From positions 1 to 10,556 of the forward strand of contig JAGBAU010000260.1 in NCBI GenBank assembly GCA_017938785.1: 10,556 nucleotides of DNA, written 5' to 3'. Numbering within the stretch: position 1 is the stretch's first letter; each line of letters starts with the position of its first letter. The notes under the pieces are model-generated. The model made no database searches. It worked only from the letters and a program-made list of their open reading frames with translations, and was not told the DNA's origin. This document shows, one piece after another, positions 1 through 5,998 of this stretch. The translations under genes and the position numbers were made by a program. This stretch comes from Clostridia bacterium. GTDB taxonomy: Bacteria; Bacillota_A; Clostridia; Christensenellales; Aristaeellaceae.

Positions 1-1
1 C

Positions 2-169
2 GAGGAAACCCTGTACAACATCGATCAGATCGCATCCCAGCCCGTGGACGGCTACTACGTCCCGCTGAGAACCCAGACCATCCAGTCCATCCGCGTGAAT
101 ACCCACGGATACGAGGACAAGCTCCCCGACGTGGTCACCATCCCCCTTCCGGAAAAGGAAGAAGAATAA
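2..169 (+). CDS. C-terminal end of an unrecognised protein (partial)
   Basis: Reading from base 2 gives 55 residues before a TAA stop at 167-169; the gene starts before the window. The residues include IASQPVDGYYVPLRTQTIQS and end in an acidic tail, PLPEKEEE. I do not recognise the family, and there is no visible signal, membrane segment or catalytic motif in this piece. It is taken as coding because the frame is open, uses the same C/G-ending codons as its neighbours, and stops only 22 bases before the next gene, whose ribosome binding site follows at once. It is therefore probably the upstream member of the same operon as the isomerase and phosphoribosyltransferase. Function is unknown. Confidence 0.7.
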   Translation, partial: EETLYNIDQIASQPVDGYYVPLRTQTIQSIRVNTHGYEDKLPDVVTIPLPEKEEE

Positions 170-191
170 ATCGATTTGGAGGTAACATACC

Positions 192-719
192 ATGAGCAAT
201 CCCATCGTCACCATCGAAATGGAAAACGGCAAGAAGATCGTCGCCGAGCTGTATCCCGAAATCGCCCCCAACACCGTGGCGAATTTTGTCAACCTGGTGG
301 AATCCGGCTTCTATAACGGCCTGATTTTCCATCGCGTGATTCCCGGCTTCATGATCCAGGGCGGCGATCCCCAGGGCACCGGCATGGGCGGCCCCGGCTA
401 CACCATCAAGGGTGAATTCGCCCGCAACGGCTTCCGTGAGAACAACCTGCGCCACAAGCGCGGCGTGCTCTCCATGGCCCGCAGCATGATGCCCAACTCC
501 GCAGGCAGCCAGTTCTTCATCATGCATGCAGATGCTCCCCACCTGGACGGCGATTATGCCGCATTCGGCAAGGTAACCGAGGGCATCGAAGTTGTGGATG
601 AAATCGCCAACGTGCACACCAGCAGCCAGGATCGTCCCATCGTGGAGCAGAAGATGGCCAAGGTGACCGTTGAAACCTTCGGCGAAAAGTATACCGTGGA
701 AAAGTACGGCCGCCGCTGA
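192..719 (+). CDS. Cyclophilin-type peptidyl-prolyl cis-trans isomerase
   Basis: A 175-residue cytoplasmic protein of the cyclophilin family, which speeds cis-trans isomerisation of peptide bonds before proline and so helps protein folding. No signal peptide is present. The single cyclophilin domain spans about residues 4-160. Visible motifs are FHRVIPGFMIQGGDP (residues 47-60), containing the family's catalytic Arg (R48), Phe (F53) and Gln (Q56), and SQFFIM (106-111) for the proline-binding pocket. The position of the tryptophan that binds cyclosporin in human cyclophilin A is His117 here (PHLDGDY), as in many bacterial members, so cyclosporin sensitivity should be low. The ATG is preceded by GGAGG at 178-182, nine bases upstream. 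It lies 22 bases after the preceding gene and 27 bases before the phosphoribosyltransferase, consistent with one operon. Family assignment is secure; the specific client proteins are unknown. Confidence 0.96.
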   Translation: MSNPIVTIEMENGKKIVAELYPEIAPNTVANFVNLVESGFYNGLIFHRVIPGFMIQGGDPQGTGMGGPGYTIKGEFARNGFRENNLRHKRGVLSMARSMMPNSAGSQFFIMHADAPHLDGDYAAFGKVTEGIEVVDEIANVHTSSQDRPIVEQKMAKVTVETFGEKYTVEKYGRR

Positions 720-746
720 TGCAGGCCGAAAAATGAGGTGCTGAAA

Positions 747-1307
747 ATGAGCATGTACTATAAGATGAACATTGCAGGCTGCGACCGCGCCCTGCCGCTG
801 TGCCCCATCAGCGATACCCTGAACATCGGCGCCTTCGTAATCTTCGGCGATCCGGAGCTCACCACCGCCTGCGCCGAGGCCCTGAACGCCCGCGCTCCCG
901 AGCATGACGTGATGATTACCGCTGAATCCAAGGGCATTCCGCTGATCTGTGAAATGGCCCGCCTGCAGGGCGACAAGCGCTATGTGCTGGCCCGCAAGGG
1001 CGCCAAGCTCTACATGCGCGACGTCATGGAGGTTGAGGTTCGCTCCATCACTACCGATCATATCCAGAAGCTCTATCTGGACGGCAACGACGCTGAGTAC
1101 ATGAAGGGCAAGCGCGTAGTGATCGTGGACGACGTGATCTCCACCGGCGAAAGCCTGCGCGCCCTCGAGGAGCTGGTGAAGGCTGCCGGCGGCGAAGTGG
1201 TGGGCAAGATGGCCATCCTGGCTGAAGGCGACGCCACCGAGCGCGAAGACCTGATTTATCTGGAAAAGCTGCCCCTGTTCGACAAGGACGGCAAGCCCAT
1301 CGGCTGA
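747..1307 (+). CDS. Phosphoribosyltransferase, adenine phosphoribosyltransferase (APT) family
   Basis: A 186-residue type I phosphoribosyltransferase, close to the usual length of adenine phosphoribosyltransferases (about 180). These enzymes join a purine base to PRPP to give the nucleotide and pyrophosphate in purine salvage. The PRPP-binding loop is clear: VVIVDDVISTGES at residues 124-136. An earlier segment, AESKGIPL (59-66), matches the conserved loop near the base and pyrophosphate sites, and ARKGAKLYM (82-90) sits where the flexible loop lies. The ATG at 747 is chosen over the upstream in-frame GTG at 738 because GAGG at 735-738 is then correctly spaced; that GTG overlaps the Shine-Dalgarno itself. 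It is the last gene of its operon, with a terminator beginning ten bases after the stop. The middle of the protein (IQKLYLDGNDAEYMKG) differs from textbook Apt, so adenine is the likely but not proven substrate. Confidence 0.88.
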   Translation: MSMYYKMNIAGCDRALPLCPISDTLNIGAFVIFGDPELTTACAEALNARAPEHDVMITAESKGIPLICEMARLQGDKRYVLARKGAKLYMRDVMEVEVRSITTDHIQKLYLDGNDAEYMKGKRVVIVDDVISTGESLRALEELVKAAGGEVVGKMAILAEGDATEREDLIYLEKLPLFDKDGKPIG

Positions 1308-1316
1308 GTTACATAA

Positions 1317-1344
1317 AAAACCCTCCCCAAACGGGGAGGGTTTT
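1317..1344. terminator. Bidirectional intrinsic terminator between convergent genes
   Basis: A perfect inverted repeat, AAAACCCTCCCC at 1317-1328 and GGGGAGGGTTTT at 1333-1344, encloses an AAAC loop. The stem core is GC-rich and both ends carry an A or T run, so it can end transcription of the phosphoribosyltransferase operon on the plus strand and of the hydrolase gene on the minus strand. Confidence 0.93.
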
Positions 1345-1353
1345 GTGTTCCAT

Positions 1354-1776
1354 TCAGATGTTGCCGCTGCGGGAGTAGAAGTTGTAGTTGCCTTCACGAT
1401 CTACCTGGAACTCTTCGGCCCAGGGATTGGAGGCGTCGGCGGCCTGGTAGTAGAGGGCGTCTTCACTCAGGGTGCGCTTGCCGGAGAGCACTTCATGGGC
1501 GGCCTGCAGGCTGGCGTCATCATAGCGGTTTCCGGCGGGGAACTGCTGCTGGTCGTTCAGCACATCGCCCAGGGTGTCGGCGAACCAGCCGTTCTCCACG
1601 CGGTTCATCACCACGCTGCCCAGTGCGAGCTTGGTTTCATAGCTCTCGCCCTTGCCCAGCGCATAGATGGTGCGGGCCAGCAGTACGGTATCCTTATCCT
1701 CGGTAAAGCTCACGGAGGGGATGAACATACATGCCAGCAGTACCAGCATCACAAGCGCTGCAATCAGCTTTCGCAT
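1354..1776 (-). CDS. Secreted SleB/CwlJ-type cell wall hydrolase, active-site variant
   Basis: A 140-residue protein with an N-terminal signal (MRKLIAALVMLVLLACMF, residues 1-18) followed by a hydrolase-2 domain (about 30-120), the family of SleB and CwlJ that cleaves spore-cortex or vegetative peptidoglycan. Supporting motifs are LLARTIYALGKGESYETKLA (32-51), SVVMNRVENG (54-63) and QQQFPAGNRYDD (76-87). Typical members read Y-[AG]-E-A-x-G-E in the first motif; here the first Glu is Leu40 and only the second, Glu44, remains. Activity is therefore uncertain. The open frame runs upstream to 1893, but the ATG at 1776 is preferred: it has a GGGGG ribosome binding site eight bases upstream, begins a proper signal sequence, and lies downstream of a consensus promoter. 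The Cys after LLA could be a lipidation site, but hydrophobic residues follow, so ordinary secretion or a membrane anchor is as likely. Confidence 0.82.
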   Translation of the reverse strand: MRKLIAALVMLVLLACMFIPSVSFTEDKDTVLLARTIYALGKGESYETKLALGSVVMNRVENGWFADTLGDVLNDQQQFPAGNRYDDASLQAAHEVLSGKRTLSEDALYYQAADASNPWAEEFQVDREGNYNFYSRSGNI

Positions 1777-1813
1777 AGTGCATTCCCCCTTTCGAGCATT
1801 TGAGTCCTTGGAT

Positions 1814-1842
1814 ATTATACGATATTTTACTTCGGAATTCAA
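1814..1842 (-). promoter_or_regulatory. Sigma-A type promoter of the SleB-like hydrolase gene
   Basis: On the minus strand TTGAAT (1837-1842) is followed after exactly 17 bases by a perfect TATAAT (1814-1819), 37 bases before the ATG. The flanks are AT-rich. A second -35-like TTGACA lies upstream at 1869-1874 with a poor -10 (TACAAA) after 16 bases; it might be a weaker second promoter. Confidence 0.78.
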
Positions 1843-1912
1843 TGCCTTTGTAACAAGTTTGAAATATTTGTCAATATCGACGAATATTTTCACAATCCTT
1901 TTGAAAAGGGAC

Positions 1913-1952
1913 GAAAAAAAGACCCCGATGCAGTTTTATATGCATCGGGGTC
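1913..1952 (-). terminator. Intrinsic terminator after diaminopropionate ammonia-lyase
   Basis: A perfect 12-base inverted repeat, GACCCCGATGCA (1921-1932) with TGCATCGGGGTC (1941-1952), has an eight-base loop. Read on the minus strand it is followed by a run of seven T. It begins 11 bases past the stop codon of the ammonia-lyase gene. Confidence 0.93.
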
Positions 1953-1963
1953 TCGGAATATGC

Positions 1964-3142
1964 TCAGTATGCGCCGTCCCAGACAATGCGGCGGTAGTTT
2001 TCCCGGTCGGTATCTCCTTCGGTAGAGATACACAGTATACTGGAGCTTTCGTCCAGCTTCAGTTTTTGGCGCAGCTTGGAATCTACCAGGGCCTCGACCA
2101 CCAGGCCCAGGGTGGATGCGCCGCTTTCGCCGGAGATGATGCGTTCGTCTCCCGGCAGGGGATTGCCCAGGACGCGCATGCCCTTCGCGGCTACGTGATC
2201 GGGCATGGAGACGTAGTTTTCCGCCGTGCGGCGCAGCATCTCCCAACCCAGGGGACAGGGTTCGCCGCAGGCAAGGCCGGCCATGATGGTGTTCAAATCG
2301 CCGCCCACCGCATGAAGGTTGCCGTCGTTTGCCTCGGCAGTGCGGTAGAAGCAATCCGCCTTGTCTGGCTCCACCACGGTGATGATGGGCGGATGCTCGG
2401 GATATGCATCGGCGAAGAAGCCGGCGATGGCGCCTGCCATTGCGCCCACGCCTGCCTGCAGGAAGATGTGGGTGGGTCTTTCATTGCCCAGCTGTTCCAG
2501 AATTTCTGCGCCTATGGTGGTGTAGCCCTGCATGATCCACAGGGGAATCTGTTCATAGCCGTCCCAGGAGGTATCCTGCACCAGCGTCCAGCCGTGCTTG
2601 TCCGCCAGGGAGTTGCAGAAGCGTACGGTATCATCGTAGTTCATATCGGTGATATCTGCTGTTGCACCCAGCTTGCGGATGTTTTCCAGGCGTTCTGCCA
2701 CGGTACCTTTGGGCATATATACCACGCTCTTCTGGCCCAGGCGCTGTGCGGTCCAGGCTACGCCGCGGCCATGGTTGCCGTCGGTGGCGGTAATGAAGGT
2801 CACTTCGCCCAGCTTTTCCCGGATTTTGGCACTTGTGAGCTTTTCGCAGCTGAGTTCAGAGAAATCCATACCCAGCTTTTCGGCGATGGCTCTTCCGATG
2901 GCATGACTGCCGCCCAGCACCTTGAAGGCATTCAGGCCAAAGCGCTTGCTTTCATCCTTGACGTGGATTTCGCTGATGCCGAAATGATCCGCCAATGCTT
3001 TCAACCGGACCAGTGGCGTGGGCGCATATTCAGGGAAACTTTTATGGAAGGTACGAACCTGCTGCGCAGTTTCCAGGGTGAAATGGTTGCAGACATTCAT
3101 TTCATCCGTGGAGCGTTGTACGAGGCGGATGGCTTCGCTCAT
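1964..3142 (-). CDS. dpaL: Diaminopropionate ammonia-lyase
   Basis: A 392-residue PLP enzyme of fold type II that breaks 2,3-diaminopropionate into pyruvate and two ammonia. The length fits the family (E. coli YgeX is just under 400). The PLP lysine is Lys74 in RFGLNAFKVLGGSHA (67-81); the catalytic Asp is Asp121 in ATDGNHGRGVAW (119-130), which also forms the loop over the cofactor; a second conserved Asp is in VQDTSWDGYEQIP (188-200). A glycine-rich stretch, QAGVGAMAGAIAGF, supports the phosphate site. The ATG is preceded by AAAGGAA at 3151-3156. Upstream, only 80 bases away, is the malic enzyme gene, and a terminator-like hairpin sits directly before this ribosome binding site; no convincing promoter lies between, so expression may depend on read-through from the racemase-malic enzyme transcript. 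Threonine dehydratase or cysteine synthase relatives are less likely given the motif set. Confidence 0.93.
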   Translation of the reverse strand: MSEAIRLVQRSTDEMNVCNHFTLETAQQVRTFHKSFPEYAPTPLVRLKALADHFGISEIHVKDESKRFGLNAFKVLGGSHAIGRAIAEKLGMDFSELSCEKLTSAKIREKLGEVTFITATDGNHGRGVAWTAQRLGQKSVVYMPKGTVAERLENIRKLGATADITDMNYDDTVRFCNSLADKHGWTLVQDTSWDGYEQIPLWIMQGYTTIGAEILEQLGNERPTHIFLQAGVGAMAGAIAGFFADAYPEHPPIITVVEPDKADCFYRTAEANDGNLHAVGGDLNTIMAGLACGEPCPLGWEMLRRTAENYVSMPDHVAAKGMRVLGNPLPGDERIISGESGASTLGLVVEALVDSKLRQKLKLDESSSILCISTEGDTDRENYRRIVWDGAY

Positions 3143-3157
3143 GATAGATTTCCTTTC

Positions 3158-3187
3158 AAAAAAGAGAGAAGCGGGAGCTTCTCTCTT
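3158..3187 (-). terminator. Terminator-like hairpin between malic enzyme and ammonia-lyase
   Basis: A perfect 11-base inverted repeat, AAGAGAGAAGC (3162-3172) with GCTTCTCTCTT (3177-3187), has a four-base loop. On the minus strand it is followed by TTTTTT (3158-3163), the form of an intrinsic terminator. It ends transcription from malic enzyme or lets part of it through, since the ammonia-lyase Shine-Dalgarno begins just after the T run. Confidence 0.85.
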
Positions 3188-3222
3188 GTGATTTTGCCCG
3201 GAAAGCAGCGTAACTGATGATA

Positions 3223-4398
3223 TTAGATGCGGGCAACGCCGGTATCGCGGGCGGCCTGTGCAACGGCTTTGGATACGGCTTCCTTTACGCGGGGATCGAA
3301 GGCTGCGGGAATGATGTATTCCTCGTTGAGCTCTTCTTCGGAGATGAGGTTGGCCAGGGCGTAAGCTGCGGCGATCTTCATTTCCTCGTTGATGTCGCTG
3401 GCACGCACATCGAAGGCGCCGCGGAACAGGGCGGGGAAGGCCAGAACGTTGTTGATCTGGTTCGGGAAATCGCTGCGGCCGGTGGAGATTACGCGGGCGC
3501 CGCCTGCCTTGGCATCATCGGGGAAGATTTCGGGGGTGGGATTGGCGCATGCGAATACGATGGCGTCCTTGTTCATGGTTTTGACCATTTCGGTGGTCAG
3601 GGCGCCGGGTGCGGAAACGCCGATGAATACGTCTGCGCCCACAACCATGTCGGCCAGGCTGCCGGCTTTGTTTTCGGGGTTGGTAAGCTTGGCCATTTCC
3701 TCCTTGAAGGCATTCATGCCTTCCTTGCGGCCCTCATAGATGGCGCCCTTGCGGTCGCACATGGTGATGTTCCTGATGCCGTAGGAGAGCAGCAGCTTGG
3801 TGATGGCGGTGGCGGCTGCGCCTGCGCCGTTGACGACGACCTTGATTTCTTCCTTGGTCTTGCCCACAACCTTCAGGGCGTTGATAAGTCCCGCAAGGGT
3901 GATGATGGCGGTGCCGTGCTGGTCATCGTGGAAGATCGGGATATCGCACTTTTCCTTGAGCTTCTGTTCGATTTCGAAGCAGCGGGGAGCAGCGATGTCC
4001 TCCAGGTTGATGCCGCCGCAGGAGCCGGAGATCATGTATACGGTGTTGACGATTTCATCAACATCCTTGGACTTGATGCAGATGGGGAAGGCGTCTACAT
4101 CGCCGAAGGCCTTGAACAGAACGCACTTGCCTTCCATAACGGGCATGCCGGCTTCGGGGCCGATATCGCCCAGACCCAGAACTGCGGAGCCATCGGTGAC
4201 TACCAGGCAGGTGTTCCAGCGGCGGGTCAGTTCATAGCTCTTGTTGATGTCCTTCTGGATTTCCAGGCAGGGCTGTGCAACACCGGGGGTATAGGCCAGG
4301 GAGAGGTCTTCCTTGGTGGAAACGGGAACGCGGCTTACGATTTCAATCTTACCTTTCCATTCACCATGGCGCTTGAGGCTCTCTTCTGCATAATTCAT
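3223..4398 (-). CDS. Malic enzyme, NAD-type, short bacterial form
   Basis: A 391-residue enzyme that oxidatively decarboxylates L-malate to pyruvate and CO2 with reduction of NAD(P). The malic N-terminal domain (about 15-160) has the catalytic Tyr36 in AYTPGV and the proposed catalytic Lys91 in EGKCVLFK. Metal-binding residues are in LEDIAAP (132-138) and FHDDQHG (156-162). The NAD-binding domain (about 165-390) has the glycine-rich VVNGAGAAATA (188-198), and an Asp at the end of the second strand (MCDRKG, Asp215) suggests NAD rather than NADP. ANPTPEI (285-291) is the conserved dinucleotide-site motif. Length fits the short bacterial class without a phosphotransacetylase tail. The ATG follows AAAGGAAG. 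It starts 47 bases after the racemase gene with no hairpin between, so the two are probably cotranscribed. Cofactor preference is an inference from one residue. Confidence 0.95.
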   Translation of the reverse strand: MNYAEESLKRHGEWKGKIEIVSRVPVSTKEDLSLAYTPGVAQPCLEIQKDINKSYELTRRWNTCLVVTDGSAVLGLGDIGPEAGMPVMEGKCVLFKAFGDVDAFPICIKSKDVDEIVNTVYMISGSCGGINLEDIAAPRCFEIEQKLKEKCDIPIFHDDQHGTAIITLAGLINALKVVGKTKEEIKVVVNGAGAAATAITKLLLSYGIRNITMCDRKGAIYEGRKEGMNAFKEEMAKLTNPENKAGSLADMVVGADVFIGVSAPGALTTEMVKTMNKDAIVFACANPTPEIFPDDAKAGGARVISTGRSDFPNQINNVLAFPALFRGAFDVRASDINEEMKIAAAYALANLISEEELNEEYIIPAAFDPRVKEAVSKAVAQAARDTGVARI

Positions 4399-4445
4399 AT
4401 CGATTGACTTCCTTTCTGCTGTAGAAATTGGAATGCTGTTTGATA

Positions 4446-5696
4446 TTATTCAGCGCAGCGGGGAAGGGTGGAACCGCCGTAGGGCATCACCAGTACCGTT
4501 GCGTTGGAACCCTGTTTTTCCATGGCTGCGTCGAAAGCAGTCTGGGCGTTGGAGTAGGGGGTGAGGAAGATGCTCTTCACGAAATCCGGTTCGAGATCGC
4601 TCACCAGATAGATATCGGAATTCTCCAGAACCATGGCGATGGCCGCGGCCTTGTGTCCGCCCAGGCGGAATTCGGCATGGATGCGGTCAATGAGGCTATG
4701 GGAGGTGGGGGCGTTGAGGAGCCATTCTTCGAAGGTCTTCTCACCCAAGCCCTCCTTGCAGGAGCCGATGAGCACGATGGTGCCGCCCTTCTTTACGGCA
4801 TGCTTGGCATTGTCCAGTGCCTTCTGGGTCTGGTAGAGGTTCAGGTCCTTGGGAGCGCCGCCCTGGGAAACGACTACGATATCGGCGCGCTCGGGAATCC
4901 GGATGGCATAGAGCTTATCCAGGAAGGCGCAGCCTTCACGATGGGCCAGGGTCAGTTCGCCTGCAGATGCGTGGATGATTTCCTTGTGCTCATCCAGAAC
5001 TACATTCACGATGAAGTCCACGCCCACCATGGCGGCGGCTTCTTCGATGTCCTCGCGCACGGGGTTGCCTGCCAGCTTGCCTGCGCAGGCGGCTTCCTCA
5101 ACCATGCGGCTGTGGTTGGACTGGATGGCTGCGCGGGTGGAGACGCCCGGCATGATGGCCTTTGCGCCGCCGGAGTAGCCCGCGAAGTAGTGGTATTCGA
5201 TGTTGCCCAGGCAGATTCTGCGGTCGGCTTCCGCTACGCAGCGCACGATGTCCACGGGGGTGCCGCGCTGGGTTACGCCAATGTGCACGCAGTCGCTTGC
5301 ATCGCCGTCGATGCAGGTGATTTCGTTGAAGGCGCGCTCGCCGGCCAGCTTTTTCTGCTCTTCGGGCGTGTGTTTTCTGTGGCTGCCCAGGGCAAAGACC
5401 AGGGTGATATCCTCCGCCTTGACGCCTGCGGCATAGAGCTCGTCCAGCAGGGCGGGCATCACCTTGTAGGTGGGCATGGGGCGGGTGATGTCGCTGGTAA
5501 TGACGGCAATTTTTTCGCCCGGTTTTACGATTTCTTTGAGAGGAGCGGTACCGATGGGATTTTGAAGGGCACGACGCACTTCCGCTTCGCCGGTGAGATC
5601 CTTTTCCACCGGATTCGGGGTGAGCACGCCCAGAAGGTTCTTCTCAGGGATTTCCAGACGCTGCACGCCTGCGCCGAAGCCAAGTTCCATTTGCAT
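4446..5696 (-). CDS. LarA-family nickel-pincer hydroxyacid racemase or epimerase
   Basis: A 416-residue homologue of lactate racemase LarA (424 residues in Lactobacillus plantarum). LarA uses a nickel-pincer nucleotide (NPN) cofactor covalently held by a lysine to shuttle hydride at the alpha carbon of 2-hydroxyacids. Every key residue I can place is kept: Asp69 and Arg72 (TSDITRP), His106 (ALGSHRKHT), His169 and the cofactor lysine Lys179 (EYHYFAGYSGGAK), His195 (IQSNH), and Gln289 and Lys292 (YQTQK). An in-frame TTG start at 5744 is possible, but ATG 5696 has a GGAAAGGGG site nine bases upstream and matches the usual family N-terminus. LarB, LarC and LarE, needed to build the cofactor, are not in this window. 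Substrate is not given by the sequence; the adjoining malic enzyme gene suggests malate. Lactate or another short 2-hydroxyacid remains possible. Confidence 0.9.
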   Translation of the reverse strand: MQMELGFGAGVQRLEIPEKNLLGVLTPNPVEKDLTGEAEVRRALQNPIGTAPLKEIVKPGEKIAVITSDITRPMPTYKVMPALLDELYAAGVKAEDITLVFALGSHRKHTPEEQKKLAGERAFNEITCIDGDASDCVHIGVTQRGTPVDIVRCVAEADRRICLGNIEYHYFAGYSGGAKAIMPGVSTRAAIQSNHSRMVEEAACAGKLAGNPVREDIEEAAAMVGVDFIVNVVLDEHKEIIHASAGELTLAHREGCAFLDKLYAIRIPERADIVVVSQGGAPKDLNLYQTQKALDNAKHAVKKGGTIVLIGSCKEGLGEKTFEEWLLNAPTSHSLIDRIHAEFRLGGHKAAAIAMVLENSDIYLVSDLEPDFVKSIFLTPYSNAQTAFDAAMEKQGSNATVLVMPYGGSTLPRCAE

Positions 5697-5758
5697 ACAC
5701 AAAAGCCCCTTTCCAGAATTTTGAAACAACCATGAGAAATCCAAATTTCTCTGCTTAT

Positions 5759-5787
5759 ATTCTATAATTTTTGAGAAGAAAAGTCCA
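5759..5787 (-). promoter_or_regulatory. Probable promoter of the racemase-malic enzyme operon
   Basis: On the minus strand TGGACT (5782-5787; four of six to the -35 consensus) and TAGAAT (5759-5764; five of six to the -10) are 17 bases apart, giving a leader of about 55 bases before the racemase ATG. This is the best-spaced candidate in an AT-rich stretch; TATAAG just downstream is an alternative -10. Confidence 0.5.
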
Positions 5788-5879
5788 GCGTTATTTCTTC
5801 AAAACCGGTATGGAAACCGTCAAGATTTCCGGGTGGTATCACCTTCTGAAGATCACAAACAAAAATCCGAAAATAATGA

Positions 5880-5908
5880 TTGAAATCCGGGGATAGGCAT
5901 GTTATAAT
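5880..5908 (+). promoter_or_regulatory. Strong sigma-A promoter of the transporter operon
   Basis: TTGAAA (5880-5885) and a perfect TATAAT (5903-5908) are 17 bases apart, and a TG one base before the -10 makes it an extended -10 promoter. Transcription would start near 5915, leaving a leader of about 84 bases. The promoter lies back to back with that of the racemase operon, about 95 bases away. Confidence 0.85.
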
Positions 5909-5983
5909 TAATAATAATTTAAGCAAAGTGGTGAAATGCCACGCGTTGGAACCGTGCTTTGTGCCGATATGGCATAAAAATAG

Positions 5984-5990
5984 AAGGAGG
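5984..5990 (+). promoter_or_regulatory. Strong ribosome binding site of the binding protein gene
   Basis: AAGGAGG, a near-perfect Shine-Dalgarno, ends eight bases before the ATG at 5999. It agrees with the high expression expected of a solute-binding protein and fixes its start. Confidence 0.85.
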
Positions 5991-5998
5991 ATACATCC

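Noticed and set aside
135..1397. A 420-codon minus-strand frame opposite the isomerase and phosphoribosyltransferase
   Set aside because: Antisense shadow of two well-supported genes; it would also run through the terminator at 1317-1344.
1777..1893. Upstream start for the SleB-like protein, adding 39 residues
   Set aside because: The extension covers the -35 and -10 promoter and is AT-rich; a signal sequence and Shine-Dalgarno begin at 1776.
1667..5735. Long plus-strand open frames at 1667-3217, 3217-4407 and 4428-5735
   Set aside because: Each mirrors a convincing minus-strand enzyme gene in the codon-aligned antisense frame and shows low-complexity composition with no motifs.
5697..5744. 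Upstream TTG start for the racemase, adding 16 residues
   Set aside because: The added residues do not fit the family, while ATG 5696 has a well-spaced Shine-Dalgarno.
5811..5830. Possible catabolite-control (cre) site near the divergent promoters
   Set aside because: TGGAAACCGTCA resembles the consensus only in part and lacks the central CG at the expected place.
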